Assembly (NCBI RefSeq): GCF_022682305.1 | Contig: NZ_CP093528.1 | Span: 2,803,501-2,867,500, forward strand | Origin: Shinella zoogloeoides | GTDB taxonomy: Bacteria > Pseudomonadota > Alphaproteobacteria > Rhizobiales > Rhizobiaceae | Direction of reading: 5' to 3' | DNA length: 64,000 bases | The notes under the pieces: model-generated | Seen by the model: the letters and a program-made list of their open reading frames with translations, nothing else | What the model was told of the DNA's origin: nothing | The model's database searches: none | Shown here: piece after piece, positions 55,064-63,937 of the stretch | How positions within the stretch are numbered: the stretch's first letter is position 1 | Layout of the letters: each line of letters begins with the position of its first letter | Position numbers and translations under genes: made by a program

Positions 55064-55226
55064 TCCGCCCATATCTGCTGGCGGCATTCTGCCGGCGGGT
55101 GGAGCGTGCCAACGCATGGACGGCCGAAACGGAAGCACGGTCGTGCATGCGCTTTCACGGGAACAATGGAGGAGGGCCTGGCGTTTCCAGAAACGCCGCC
55201 CGGCAACAACATTCGGGATTTCGGAT

Positions 55227-56189
55227 ATGACGTCCAAGCTTGAACAACTGCGCGCGATGACGACCGTGGTCGCCGATACCGGCGATATCGAAGCTGTCCG
55301 CCGCCTGAAGCCGGTCGATTGCACGACCAACCCCACCATCGTCCTGAAGGCGCTCGGCACGCCGGCCTTTGCGGACGCGGTGGCCGAAGCCATCCGCTGG
55401 GGCCAGTCCCAGGGCGGCAATCGCGAAGGCGTCGTGAACGCCGTCGGCGACCGGCTCGCCATCTCCGTCGGCGCTGCCCTGGCCGAACTCGTGCCCGGCC
55501 GCGTCTCGACCGAAGTCGATGCAGACCTCTCCTTCGACACCGAAGCCTCCATCGCCAAGGCCCGCGAGATCGTGAAGGCCTATGACGCCCGCGGCATTTC
55601 CCGCGACCGCATCCTCATCAAGCTCGCCTCCACCTGGGAAGGCATCCGCGCCGCGGAAGTGCTGCAGAAGGAAGGCATCGACTGCAATCTGACGCTGCTC
55701 TTCAATCAGGCCCAGGCCATCGCCTGCGCCGATGCCGGCGTCTTCCTCATCTCGCCCTTCGTCGGCCGCATCCTCGACTGGCACGTCAAGGCATCGGGCA
55801 AGACCTTCACGGCCGAGGAAGACCCGGGCGTGCTCTCGGTCCGCGCGATCTACGATTACTACAAGTCCAACGGCATCAACACGATCGTCATGGGGGCCTC
55901 CTTCCGCAACACGGGCGAGATCGAAGCCCTCGCCGGCTGCGACCGCCTGACGATCAGCCCGGCCCTGCTGGAAGAACTCGACGGCGCCCAGGGCACGCTT
56001 GAGCGCAAGCTCTCGCCGGAAAAGGCCGCCAAGGTCTCGCCGGTCAAGATCGACGAGAAGACCTTCCGCTGGATGCTGAACGAAGACGCCATGGCCACCG
56101 AAAAGCTCTCCGAAGGCATCCGCGCCTTCGCCAAGGACCTCGGCAGCCTGCGCGCCATGATCGACAAGGAAATGAAGGCCGCGGCGTAA
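55227..56189 (+). CDS. tal: Transaldolase TalB
   Basis: A 320-residue classical (long) transaldolase of the pentose-phosphate pathway, transferring dihydroxyacetone from sedoheptulose-7-phosphate or fructose-6-phosphate. The Schiff-base Lys is in [12 protein letters not shown] (about residue 130), and the [20 protein letters not shown] and ASFRNTGEI segments bind phosphate. The start [12 protein letters not shown] gives the family length. Long in-frame extension upstream to 54921 is not coding. It is followed by a strong terminator and lies close to tkt, gap and pgk, its partners in carbon metabolism. Confidence 0.96.
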   Translation: MTSKLEQLRAMTTVVADTGDIEAVRRLKPVDCTTNPTIVLKALGTPAFADAVAEAIRWGQSQGGNREGVVNAVGDRLAISVGAALAELVPGRVSTEVDADLSFDTEASIAKAREIVKAYDARGISRDRILIKLASTWEGIRAAEVLQKEGIDCNLTLLFNQAQAIACADAGVFLISPFVGRILDWHVKASGKTFTAEEDPGVLSVRAIYDYYKSNGINTIVMGASFRNTGEIEALAGCDRLTISPALLEELDGAQGTLERKLSPEKAAKVSPVKIDEKTFRWMLNEDAMATEKLSEGIRAFAKDLGSLRAMIDKEMKAAA

Positions 56190-56220
56190 AGCACCCGCAG
56201 CGTTTCCCGTCACGAACACG

Positions 56221-56255
56221 AAGGCCGCCCCACGGGGCGGCCTTTTCGTTTTGCC
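56221..56255 (+). terminator. talB terminator
   Basis: AAGGCCGCCC-CACG-GGGCGGCCTT hairpin followed by TTCGTTTT. Confidence 0.9.
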
Positions 56256-56267
56256 GGTGATGTCAAG

Positions 56268-56430
56268 AAAGTGCGATCCACGGCGACCGATGGAGGTTTA
56301 CGATCCTGGGTGCCTACAAACGTAGGTGGGCACCGTGTGACCAAGCCCACGGGCCGGGTCAGGGACAGCTCCCTTTGGATCGAGTATGGCCCCAGGGATT
56401 GTGGTTCCTGTCGGGAAGCGCAGAACGCAT
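56268..56430 (-). ncRNA. ssrS: 6S RNA (SsrS), probable
   Basis: A non-coding transcript of about 160 nt on the minus strand, directly after zapA, the classical location (zapA-ssrS-ygfA). The -10 box TATATA lies at 56435-56440, giving a start near 56428. The ends pair (TGCG at the 5' end with CGCA near 56272), CCTGGG pairs with CCCAGG, and CCTAC-GTTT-GTAGG forms a terminal hairpin, in keeping with the rod-like 6S fold with an open central bubble that mimics promoter DNA for the housekeeping polymerase. Exact ends are estimated. No reading frame here looks coding. Confidence 0.7.
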
Positions 56431-56473
56431 CCGATATATAGGATGAAAGCGGCGCTTTCGCCAGTGGCAATTC

Positions 56474-56521
56474 CCGCAGCATTTCCAACAGAAACGCGAC
56501 GCGGTTTGCGCCTGGAAATGC
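56474..56521. repeat. Rhizobial interspersed palindromic element
   Basis: GCATTTCC at the left and GGAAATGC at the right frame AAACGCGACGCGGTTTGCG, as in 20505-20550 and 43801-43848. It lies between zapA and the 6S promoter and may stop zapA transcription. Confidence 0.6.
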
Positions 56522-56533
56522 GCAAAGGCCGGA

Positions 56534-56905
56534 TCAGTTGGCCGGCGGCTTGCCGTTGAGCTTGGCGGCCATGCCCTGGATCTGGCTGGTGAGTTCACCC
56601 AGCGCCTGCGCGATGGCCTCCTCGTTGCGGGAGACCTCACCCATCACGCCTTCCCGGCCCATGCGGAGCGCCTCGGCTTCCTTTTCCAGCTTTTCGAGGC
56701 GGCGGGTGACGTCGTTCAGCTCGTCCATCACCATGATGCCGGCCATGACGGTGAGACGCAGGTCGCCGATCTCGCCGAACTGACTCTTCAGGTGACCGAC
56801 ATAGCGATCGAAGCCGGCGGCAAGCTCCTCGAGATGCGCCTCCTGGCCTTCCTCGCAGGCCATGCGATAGGCCTTGCCGTCGATCTGTACCGTTACCTGA
56901 GCCAT
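56534..56905 (-). CDS. zapA: Cell-division protein ZapA
   Basis: A 123-residue FtsZ-ring stabiliser. Its N-terminal domain MAQVTVQIDGKAYRMACEEG binds FtsZ, and a helical domain (residues 55-123) forms the coiled coil (VMDELNDVTRRLEKLEKEAE). It lies just before the 6S RNA gene, and downstream of a small coiled-coil gene (20 bp gap) read in the same direction. Confidence 0.94.
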   Translation of the reverse strand: MAQVTVQIDGKAYRMACEEGQEAHLEELAAGFDRYVGHLKSQFGEIGDLRLTVMAGIMVMDELNDVTRRLEKLEKEAEALRMGREGVMGEVSRNEEAIAQALGELTSQIQGMAAKLNGKPPAN

Positions 56906-56925
56906 GCCGTCACTTTCTATTGGGA

Positions 56926-57198
56926 TTAGCGGTCGAGCACGGCCCGGATGGTTTCCATGGCCGTGACCAGCCGGCGGGAGACCTCACGGTTCACCTCCTC
57001 CAGGCGGTTGGCGCGGAATTCGGACTGGTCGAGTTCCTGGGCGAGCCGCGAGCGGTCGGCATTGACCCGCCGCACTTCGCCCTCCACCTCGCCGTGATCG
57101 CGCTCCCTGTCGAAGCGCATGTCGAGCGCGTTGTCGAGGCTCGCAAGCGCCTTGCGCAGCTCCTCGATCGCCGCCCTGACTGTTTCCCCGTTGGTCAT
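56926..57198 (-). CDS. Small coiled-coil protein (DUF4164)
   Basis: A 90-residue all-helical protein of the DUF4164 family, charged throughout (AIEELRKALASLDNALDMRF, VRRVNADRSRLAQELDQSEF). Members are always found beside zapA in Rhizobiales and may act in the division machinery; no function has been proven. The start ATG 57198 is preceded by AAGGCTTT. It is 20 bp upstream of zapA and divergent from tkt. Confidence 0.9.
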   Translation of the reverse strand: MTNGETVRAAIEELRKALASLDNALDMRFDRERDHGEVEGEVRRVNADRSRLAQELDQSEFRANRLEEVNREVSRRLVTAMETIRAVLDR

Positions 57199-57529
57199 AA
57201 AGCCTTCACCGGCACTCTCAAAAAACGCGAATCGCCGCCGCCAGCGCCGGTTCTCTTGCTTTGACAGTATTCAACTGCGGGCCCGAGCGTCAACAGCCGG
57301 GCGCGGCAGGCCCGGAACGGCGTTGTGGATCAGCCTTCGGGAGGGGCGAAAACGGCACCGCACACATTCATGCGAAAACGCTGAAAAAGTCCGTGGAACC
57401 GGCGCGCAAACGCCGCAGGAACCGCCGAATTCGTTGACTCCGACGGTGCACCTGCTATGTGTCACCCCGCTTCCAACCGATCCCCCTGAACGGCATCGGC
57501 CCTGACACCCCGAAGAAGACGGAACAGTC
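57199..57529. other. Divergent gap between DUF4164 and tkt genes
   Basis: 331 bp with no gene. It contains TTGACA at 57261-57266, without a fitting -10 box at the right distance, and two GANTC sites (near 57229 and 57436). Promoters for both flanking genes must lie here but cannot be placed. Confidence 0.4.
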
Positions 57530-59512
57530 ATGATCTCTCGCGAAAAACACGACCGGATGGCGAATGCAATTCGCTTCCTTTCCATGGATGCCGTGGAAAA
57601 GGCGAACTCCGGCCACCCCGGCCTGCCGATGGGCGCAGCAGACATTGCAACGGTTCTTTTCACCCGCTTCCTGTCCTTCGATCCGAAGACCCCGTCGTGG
57701 CCGAACCGCGACCGCTTCGTCCTGTCGGCCGGCCACGGCTCGATGCTCCTCTACTCGCTGCTCTATTTGACCGGCTACGAGGACATCACGATCGACGAGA
57801 TCAAGAATTTCCGCCAGCTCGGCGCCAAGACCGCCGGCCATCCGGAATACGGCCACGCCGCCGGCATCGAGACGACCACGGGTCCGCTCGGCCAGGGCAT
57901 CGCCAACGCCGTCGGCATGGCGCTTGCCGAGCGCAAGCTGCGCGACGAATTCGGCTCCGACCTGATGGAGCACTTCACCTATGTCATCGCCGGTGACGGC
58001 TGCCTCATGGAAGGCATCAGCCAGGAAGCGATCTCGCTTGCCGGCCACCTGAAGCTCAACAAGCTCATCGTCTTCTGGGACGACAACAACATCTCGATCG
58101 ACGGCCCGATCTCGATCGCCGACTCGACCGACCAGCACGCCCGCTTCCGCGCCTCGAACTGGAACACCATCGCCGTCGACGGCCATGATCCGGAGGCGAT
58201 CGCCGCCGCCATCGAGGTGGCCCAGAAGTCCGACAAGCCGACCCTGATCGCCTGCAAGACGACCATCGGCTTCGGCGCGCCGAACAAGGCCGGCACGCAC
58301 AAGGTCCACGGCTCGCCGCTCGGCGCCGACGAAATCGCCGCCACCCGCAAGGCGCTGAACTGGGAATCGGAAGCCTTCGTCGTTCCCTCCGACGTGCTCG
58401 ACGCCTGGCGCCTCGCCGGCCTGCGCTCCACCAAGGCGCACAAGGAATGGGAAGCCCGCCTCGAAAAGACGGAAGCCGAGAAGAAGGCCCAGTTCGTCCG
58501 CCGCTTCGCCGGCGACCTCGAAGGCAGCCTCGACTCCGCCATCGCCGCCTACAAGAAGAAGCTCGCCGAGACCAAGCCGAACCCGGCCACCCGCAAGGCT
58601 TCGGAAGACGCGCTTGAAGTCATCAACGGCGTGCTGCCGGAAACCATCGGCGGCTCCGCCGACCTGACCGGCTCCAACAACACCAAGACCAGCCAGACCA
58701 AGTCGATCACCCCGACCGACTTCTCCGGCCGCTACATCCACTACGGCGTGCGCGAGCACGGCATGGCGGCCGCGATGAACGGCATGGCGCTGCATGGCGG
58801 TCTCATCCCCTATTCCGGCGGCTTCCTGATCTTCTCGGACTATTGCCGTCCGTCGATCCGCCTCGCCGCCCTGATGGGCATCCGCGTCATCCACGTCCTG
58901 ACGCACGATTCCATCGGTCTTGGCGAAGACGGCCCGACGCACCAGCCGGTCGAGCACATGGCCGCCCTGCGCGCCATCCCGAACCTGCTCGTCTTCCGCC
59001 CGGCCGACGCCACGGAAACGGCGGAGTGCTGGCAGCTTGCGCTGGAAAGCCACAACCGCCCGTCCGCCATCGCGCTGACGCGCCAGAACCTGATGCCGGT
59101 TCGCCTGGAATATGAGGAAGAGAACCTCTGCGCCCGCGGCGCCTACGATCTCGTCTCGGCCAGCGACGCCCAGGTGACGATCTTCGCCACCGGCTCGGAA
59201 GTCGAGATCGCGGTCAAGGCCCAGCAGGCCCTCTCGGCCAAGGGCATCTCCACCCGCGTCGTCTCGGTTCCCTGCGTCGAGCTCTTCGCCGAGCAGCCGG
59301 AAGCCTACCAGCAGGCCGTCATCGGCAATTCGCCGGTCAAGATCGCCGTCGAAGCCGGCATCCGCCAGGGCTGGGATCACTTCATCGGCTCGGACGGCAT
59401 CTTCGTCGGCATGTCCTCCTTCGGCGCCTCCGGCCCGTACAAGGAGCTCTATAAGCACTTCGGCATCACGCCGGAGGCCGTTGTCGCCGCCGCGGAAGCC
59501 AAGCTCGCCTGA
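57530..59512 (+). CDS. tkt: Transketolase
   Basis: A 660-residue thiamine-diphosphate enzyme of the pentose-phosphate and Calvin-type pathways. It has the ThDP site [18 protein letters not shown] motif (residues about 155-185), the pyrimidine domain with [20 protein letters not shown] and the catalytic [15 protein letters not shown]. The start ATG 57530 is fixed by the conserved [15 protein letters not shown]. It begins the rightward tkt-gap-pgk string. Confidence 0.97.
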   Translation: MISREKHDRMANAIRFLSMDAVEKANSGHPGLPMGAADIATVLFTRFLSFDPKTPSWPNRDRFVLSAGHGSMLLYSLLYLTGYEDITIDEIKNFRQLGAKTAGHPEYGHAAGIETTTGPLGQGIANAVGMALAERKLRDEFGSDLMEHFTYVIAGDGCLMEGISQEAISLAGHLKLNKLIVFWDDNNISIDGPISIADSTDQHARFRASNWNTIAVDGHDPEAIAAAIEVAQKSDKPTLIACKTTIGFGAPNKAGTHKVHGSPLGADEIAATRKALNWESEAFVVPSDVLDAWRLAGLRSTKAHKEWEARLEKTEAEKKAQFVRRFAGDLEGSLDSAIAAYKKKLAETKPNPATRKASEDALEVINGVLPETIGGSADLTGSNNTKTSQTKSITPTDFSGRYIHYGVREHGMAAAMNGMALHGGLIPYSGGFLIFSDYCRPSIRLAALMGIRVIHVLTHDSIGLGEDGPTHQPVEHMAALRAIPNLLVFRPADATETAECWQLALESHNRPSAIALTRQNLMPVRLEYEEENLCARGAYDLVSASDAQVTIFATGSEVEIAVKAQQALSAKGISTRVVSVPCVELFAEQPEAYQQAVIGNSPVKIAVEAGIRQGWDHFIGSDGIFVGMSSFGASGPYKELYKHFGITPEAVVAAAEAKLA

Positions 59513-59580
59513 TTGCCCCAGGGCGCGGCTCCCCGGCCGCGCCTCACCTCGCAAAGTTCATCCATAGGGAGAGACCCGAA

Positions 59581-60582
59581 ATGACTGTGAAAGTTGCCAT
59601 CAACGGTTTTGGCCGCATCGGCCGCAACGTGCTGCGCGCCATCGTCGAGTCCGGCCGCACCGACATCGAGGTCGTTGCCGTCAACGACCTCGGCCCGGTC
59701 GAGACCAATGCGCATCTCGTTCGCTATGACTCCGTCCACGGCAAGTTCCCGGGCACCGTCACCGTTTCCGGCGACACCATCGACGTCGGCCGCGGCCCGA
59801 TCCGCGTCACCGCCATCCGCGACCCGAAGGAACTGCCCTGGGGCGACGTCGACATCGCGCTGGAATGCACCGGCCTCTTCACCACCAAGGAAAAGGCCTC
59901 CGCGCACCTCGCAAACGGCTCGAAGCGCGTCATCGTTTCGGCCCCGTGCGACAACGCCGACAAGACCATCGTCTACGGCGTCAACCACAACACGCTGACC
60001 AAGGACGACCTCGTCATCTCCAACGCCTCGTGCACGACGAACTGCCTTGCACCGGTCGCCTACGTTCTCGACAAGGCCTTCGGCATCGAGAAGGGCTACA
60101 TGACGACGGTTCACTCCTACACGGGTGACCAGCCGACGCTCGACACCATGCACAAGGACCTGTATCGCGCCCGCGCCGCAGCCCTGTCCATGATCCCGAC
60201 CTCGACCGGCGCCGCCAAGGCCGTCGGCCTCGTGCTGCCGCAGCTCAAGGGCAAGCTCGACGGTTCGGCCATCCGTGTGCCGACCCCGAACGTCTCGGTC
60301 GTCGACCTGAAGTTCGTGCCGAAGCGCAACGTCACTGCCGAAGAAGTCAACGCCGCCATCAAGGCAGCCGCCGAAGGCGAACTGAAGGGCATCCTCGACT
60401 ACGTCACGGGCCCGCTCGTCTCGATCGACTTCAACCACGACAGCAACTCGTCCAACTTCGCCGCCGACCAGACCAAGGTCCTCGACGGCAACCTCGTTCG
60501 CATCCTCTCCTGGTACGACAACGAGTGGGGCTTCTCGAACCGCATGTCCGACACGGCGGTTGCGATGGGCAAGCTGATCTAA
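59581..60582 (+). CDS. gap: Glyceraldehyde-3-phosphate dehydrogenase
   Basis: A 333-residue NAD-dependent type I enzyme. The NAD-binding start is [18 protein letters not shown], the catalytic Cys lies in [13 protein letters not shown] (about residue 152), and the catalytic His is in [10 protein letters not shown]. It lies 68 bp after tkt and is followed by a terminator at 60597-60626 and pgk. Confidence 0.97.
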   Translation: MTVKVAINGFGRIGRNVLRAIVESGRTDIEVVAVNDLGPVETNAHLVRYDSVHGKFPGTVTVSGDTIDVGRGPIRVTAIRDPKELPWGDVDIALECTGLFTTKEKASAHLANGSKRVIVSAPCDNADKTIVYGVNHNTLTKDDLVISNASCTTNCLAPVAYVLDKAFGIEKGYMTTVHSYTGDQPTLDTMHKDLYRARAAALSMIPTSTGAAKAVGLVLPQLKGKLDGSAIRVPTPNVSVVDLKFVPKRNVTAEEVNAAIKAAAEGELKGILDYVTGPLVSIDFNHDSNSSNFAADQTKVLDGNLVRILSWYDNEWGFSNRMSDTAVAMGKLI

Positions 60583-60596
60583 TCGGAAACACGAAG

Positions 60597-60626
60597 CACC
60601 CGGGCAGCGATGTCCGGGTGTTTTTT
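60597..60626 (+). terminator. gap terminator
   Basis: CACCCGG and CCGGGTG pair around a 10-nt loop and are followed by six T. It partly insulates pgk from gap. Confidence 0.88.
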
Positions 60627-60658
60627 CTTGACCAGACGTCACATTCAGGAGCCGTGCC

Positions 60659-61858
60659 ATGACCTTCAAGACCCTCGACAACCTCACCGATATCGCCGGC
60701 AAGCGCGTGCTCGTCCGCGTCGATCTCAACGTGCCGGTCAAGGACGGCAAGGTCACCGATGCGACCCGCATCGAGCGCGTCGCGCCCACCATCCTGGAAC
60801 TGTCGAAGAAGGGCGCCAAGGTCGTCCTGCTCGCCCATTTCGGCCGCCCGAAGGGTGAGGTCGTCGCCGACATGTCGCTGCAGCAGATCCTGCCCGCCGT
60901 GAACGATGTGCTGGGCGCCAAGGTCCATTTCGCCGCCGACTGCATCGGCGAGCCGGCCGCCGCCGCCATCGCCGCCATGGCGAACGGCGATATCCTGCTT
61001 CTCGAAAACACCCGCTTCCACAAGGGCGAAGAGAAGAACAACCCCGATTTCACCGCCGCCCTCGCCGCCAATGGCGATATCTACGTCAACGACGCCTTCT
61101 CGGCCGCTCACCGCGCCCATTCCTCGACGGAAGGCCTTGCCCATCTCCTGCCCGCCTATGCCGGCCGCACCATGCAGGCCGAGCTGGAGGCACTGGAAAA
61201 GGGCCTTGGCAATCCGGCCCGCCCGGTCGTCGCCATCGTCGGTGGCGCGAAGGTCTCCACCAAGATCGACCTCCTCATGAACCTCGTGAAGAAGGTCGAC
61301 GCGCTGGTCATCGGCGGCGGCATGGCGAACACGTTCCTGGCCGCCCGCGGCACCGACGTCGGCAAGTCGCTCTGCGAGCATGACCTTGCCGATACCGCCA
61401 AGCAGATCATGATCGAGGCCGCCACCGCGACCTGCGCCATCGTTCTGCCGGAAGACGGCGTCGTCGCCCGCGAGTTCAAGGCCAATGCCGAGAACGAAGT
61501 GGTGGACGTCAACGCCATTCCCGCCGATGCCATGATGCTCGATGTCGGCCCGAAGACGATCGAGGCGGTCAATGCCTGGATCTCGCGCGCCTCGACGCTG
61601 GTCTGGAACGGCCCGCTCGGCGCCTTCGAAATCGCTCCCTTCGACACGGCAACCGTCTCCGCCGCCAGGCATGCGGCGGCCGAAACCAAGGCCGGCAAGC
61701 TCGTCTCCGTCGCCGGTGGCGGTGATACGGTCGCGGCCCTCAACCATGCCGGCGTTGCCGACGATTTCACCTATGTCTCGACCGCCGGTGGCGCGTTCCT
61801 GGAATGGATGGAAGGCAAGCCGCTGCCGGGCGTCGACATTCTCCGCCAGCAGAAATAA
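60659..61858 (+). CDS. pgk: Phosphoglycerate kinase
   Basis: A 399-residue glycolytic/gluconeogenic kinase. [18 protein letters not shown] at the N-terminus, [10 protein letters not shown] (substrate loop), and [13 protein letters not shown] and [16 protein letters not shown] nucleotide loops at the C-terminal half identify it. It is preceded by GGAG 7 bases upstream of ATG. It completes tkt-gap-pgk and is followed by the short structured transcript. Confidence 0.97.
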   Translation: MTFKTLDNLTDIAGKRVLVRVDLNVPVKDGKVTDATRIERVAPTILELSKKGAKVVLLAHFGRPKGEVVADMSLQQILPAVNDVLGAKVHFAADCIGEPAAAAIAAMANGDILLLENTRFHKGEEKNNPDFTAALAANGDIYVNDAFSAAHRAHSSTEGLAHLLPAYAGRTMQAELEALEKGLGNPARPVVAIVGGAKVSTKIDLLMNLVKKVDALVIGGGMANTFLAARGTDVGKSLCEHDLADTAKQIMIEAATATCAIVLPEDGVVAREFKANAENEVVDVNAIPADAMMLDVGPKTIEAVNAWISRASTLVWNGPLGAFEIAPFDTATVSAARHAAAETKAGKLVSVAGGGDTVAALNHAGVADDFTYVSTAGGAFLEWMEGKPLPGVDILRQQK

Positions 61859-61867
61859 GCAAAGGCC

Positions 61868-61895
61868 CTTGCGCTCCGGCGCGGATCGCCTACAT
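61868..61895 (+). promoter_or_regulatory. Candidate promoter downstream of pgk
   Basis: CTTGCG at 61868-61873 and CTACAT at 61890-61895, 16 bp apart, resemble the rhizobial CTTGAC-N17-CTATAT promoter. Transcription would start near 61902, before the short structured unit. Confidence 0.4.
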
Positions 61896-61901
61896 TTCCT
61901 G

Positions 61902-62086
61902 TATCGTCAACGTTCAGAAAGGAAGGTGATCCGATGTCTAGTGAGAATTTGGCTTTGGCCGCGGGCATGGGAAAAGTGGTGACGAAAGCGGGGCAGCCCT
62001 CGCTCTGAACCCACCTTCCTTCGGGCCGCAAGCCCGGGTCCGTGCCGGACCAGACCTCATGGGGGCCACCTTCGGGTGGCCCTTTT
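61902..62086 (+). ncRNA. Structured short transcript (candidate small RNA with internal ORF)
   Basis: GGAAGGTG (61921-61928, also the ribosome site of the small ORF) is complementary to CACCTTCC (62012-62019) after the ORF, so a stem could close over the ORF. Further hairpins follow (GGTCC-GTGCC-GGACC near 62037-62051) and the unit ends with a strong terminator at 62063-62086. It may act as a small RNA, a peptide mRNA, or both. Confidence 0.45.
61934..62008 (+). CDS. Possible 24-residue peptide ORF
   Basis: ATG at 61934 with AAGGAAGG at ideal spacing, coding MSSENLALAAGMGKVVTKAG plus four residues and TGA. It is not hydrophobic, unlike type I toxins. No family is recognised. The strong ribosome site, and the stem that could hide it, are the only reasons to consider it translated. 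Confidence 0.4.
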   Translation: MSSENLALAAGMGKVVTKAGQPSL

Positions 62087-62087
62087 G
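62063..62087 (+). terminator. Terminator of the short transcript
   Basis: GGGCCACC-TTCG-GGTGGCCC hairpin followed by TTTTGC. It lies just before the end of the convergent small membrane-protein gene. Confidence 0.85.
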
Positions 62088-62091
62088 CATT

Positions 62092-62247
62092 TCAGGGCCG
62101 GATGAGCACGGTAAGCATCATCAGCCCGATCGCGACCACCGCGATCTTCCAGAAATCGGCACGCCACCGCAGCCCCGGCAGGCCGATGGGGCGGATGAGA
62201 TGCAGCAGCATGGCGGCAATGAGAAGCGCAGGGAGGATTTTCGTCAT
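62092..62247 (-). CDS. 51-residue two-helix membrane protein
   Basis: The minus strand reads MTKILPALLIAAMLLHLIRP, then a short loop GLPGLRWRAD, then a second hydrophobic segment ending MLTVLIRP and TGA. AAGG lies 7 bases before the ATG. Both helices are flanked by Arg/Lys/Pro, a regular small inner-membrane hairpin. I recognise it as similar to short conserved hypothetical proteins of Rhizobiales, but cannot give a function. It is easily missed because of its length. Confidence 0.72.
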   Translation of the reverse strand: MTKILPALLIAAMLLHLIRPIGLPGLRWRADFWKIAVVAIGLMMLTVLIRP

Positions 62248-62398
62248 GACGGCCTTTCCGGCCCCTTCCTGTCACACCTCAGACACTTTTCCAAGCGATC
62301 AGCGCGTGGCGTGAAAATCGTGCCGACGTCGCCTTTGCATCTGGCAATCGGCAACAGGTGCGCTATTCCTTTCCCATCGGCGAACAAGCGGAATTCAC

Positions 62399-63676
62399 AT
62401 GCGAAAAAACCTCCTATCCGTCTTCGCGCTTCTCCTGGGAACCCTTTTCCTCTTCCTGGGCAACGGCCTGCACGGCCTGCTGCTTCCCATGCGCGGGGCC
62501 TTCGAGGGCTATGAGACGACGATGCTCGGCCTGCTCGGCACATCCTGGGCCACGGGCTTCGTGCTCGGCTGCCTTTTGGCGCCCACCGTCGTCAAGCGCA
62601 TTGGCCATGTGCGTGCCTTCTCCGGCTTCGCCTCGCTGATCGCCATCATCGCGCTGCTGACGGGCATGATCGTCGATCCCTTCTGGTGGATCGTGCTGCG
62701 CGCCGTCACCGGCTTTTCCATCGCCGGCACGTCGATGATCATCGAGAGCTGGCTGAACGAGCGCGCGACGAACGAGAGCCGTGGCCTGATCTTCTCGCTC
62801 TATATCGCCATCACGCTGGTCGGCACGGTCGGCGGCCAGATGACCGTCGCGCTCGGCGACGTCACGACCCCGATGCTCTTCATGGTCGCCGGCATCCTCT
62901 ACTGCCTCGCCATGCTGCCGACGACGCTTTCGAACGCCGCCTCACCCCAGCCGCTGAAGCAGGTGAAGCTTGACATCCCCGCCCTCTTCCGCACCTCGCC
63001 CATCGCCTGCGTCGGCATCGTGCTGATCGGCCTTGCCAACGGCGCCTTCGGCACGCTCGGCGCGGTCTTCGGGGCCAATGCCGGCCTTTCCTCCAGCAAC
63101 ATCGCCTTCATGATGAGTATCGCCATCTTCGCCGGCGCCGTCATGCAGCTTCCCGCCGGTCGCATCTCCGACCGGATGGACCGGCGCATCGTGCTCGCCG
63201 TGCTCTCGGCCATCGCCGCGGCGGCAGGCCTTGCGCTCTTCATCTTCCAGCCGGCCTCCGTGCCCGTCCTGCTGGCGCTGACCGCCCTCTACGGCGCGAT
63301 GGCCAACGCGCTCTACCCAATCGCCGTTTCCCACGCCAACGACTTCGCGAGCCCCGAGGACTTCGTGAAGGTGTCCGGCGGCCTGTTGCTGCTCTACGGC
63401 GTCGGCACGATCATCGGCCCGACGATCGGCGGCCCCATCATGTCCTCCGTCGGTCCCTATGCGCTCTTCATGGTCACCTGCTGGGCGCATATCCTGATCA
63501 CCGCCTACGCGATCTTCCGCAGCCGCCGCCGCGCCGCCCTGCCGGCCGAAATGCGCGAGACCTACACGACCCTCAATCCCGGCACACTCACCACGCCGGA
63601 AAGCCTTCAGCTTTCGCCGCGCGCCCTGCCCCAGCCGCAGGCCGCCGACGAGCAACAGGAGGAACGCACCGCATGA
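62399..63676 (+). CDS. Major facilitator superfamily transporter
   Basis: A 425-residue permease of about twelve membrane segments. It has the MFS signature in the loop after helix 2 and the RISDRMDRRIVLAVLSAI segment in the central loop (about residue 255). The first half has the GLHGLLLPMRGAFEG and SWATGFVLGC stretches typical of the YcaD/YbfB-like subgroup (exporters or uptake of unknown substrates). The Ala/Gln/Glu-rich tail ends in QAADEQQEERTA. Its stop overlaps the next gene start as ATGA (63673-63676). Confidence 0.92.
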   Translation: MRKNLLSVFALLLGTLFLFLGNGLHGLLLPMRGAFEGYETTMLGLLGTSWATGFVLGCLLAPTVVKRIGHVRAFSGFASLIAIIALLTGMIVDPFWWIVLRAVTGFSIAGTSMIIESWLNERATNESRGLIFSLYIAITLVGTVGGQMTVALGDVTTPMLFMVAGILYCLAMLPTTLSNAASPQPLKQVKLDIPALFRTSPIACVGIVLIGLANGAFGTLGAVFGANAGLSSSNIAFMMSIAIFAGAVMQLPAGRISDRMDRRIVLAVLSAIAAAAGLALFIFQPASVPVLLALTALYGAMANALYPIAVSHANDFASPEDFVKVSGGLLLLYGVGTIIGPTIGGPIMSSVGPYALFMVTCWAHILITAYAIFRSRRRAALPAEMRETYTTLNPGTLTTPESLQLSPRALPQPQAADEQQEERTA

Positions 63677-63861
63677 GCCTCTTCGACGACGACCGCCCGC
63701 AGAAGAAGACCGCGCATGAAATCGGCAGCGACCTGTCGCTCCTCTCCGTCGACGAGCTTTCCGCGCGCATAGACCTGCTGCGCGCGGAGATTGCGCGTCT
63801 CGAATCGGAAAAGACGAAGAAGGGCGCAAGCCGTTCGGCGGCGGAAAGCCTGTTCCGTTGA
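63673..63861 (+). CDS. DUF1192 protein
   Basis: A 62-residue protein with the DUF1192 core (LSLLSVDELSARIDLLRAEI then RLESEK), a short helical hairpin. It is conserved in Rhizobiales, often just upstream of a DUF1465 (RcdA-type) gene. It overlaps the MFS gene by 4 bases and so is probably translationally coupled with it. Confidence 0.9.
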   Translation: MSLFDDDRPQKKTAHEIGSDLSLLSVDELSARIDLLRAEIARLESEKTKKGASRSAAESLFR

Positions 63862-63922
63862 CCCATACGGGGATCGCCGGCCTTGCCGAAAAGGCACAGC
63901 CGGCAGCGAAACGACAATAGAG

Positions 63923-63937
63923 TTAACCGGCCATTAA
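63923..63937 (+). promoter_or_regulatory. Perfect CtrA box
   Basis: TTAA-CCGGCCA-TTAA exactly matches TTAA-N7-TTAA. It lies 62 bp after the DUF1192 stop and points to a CtrA-controlled gene beyond the window, perhaps the DUF1465 gene that usually follows. Confidence 0.7.

Noticed and set aside
56298..56640. Minus-strand open frames over the 6S RNA and zapA tail
   Set aside because: They overlap a non-coding structured RNA and another frame of zapA; no coding character.
57455..59554. 699-codon minus-strand open frame over tkt
   Set aside because: Shadow of the transketolase gene, whose identity is certain.
62042..62314. 90-codon plus-strand open frame opposite the 51-residue membrane-protein gene
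   Set aside because: Begins inside a terminator and has no ribosome site; the minus-strand small protein has far better features.
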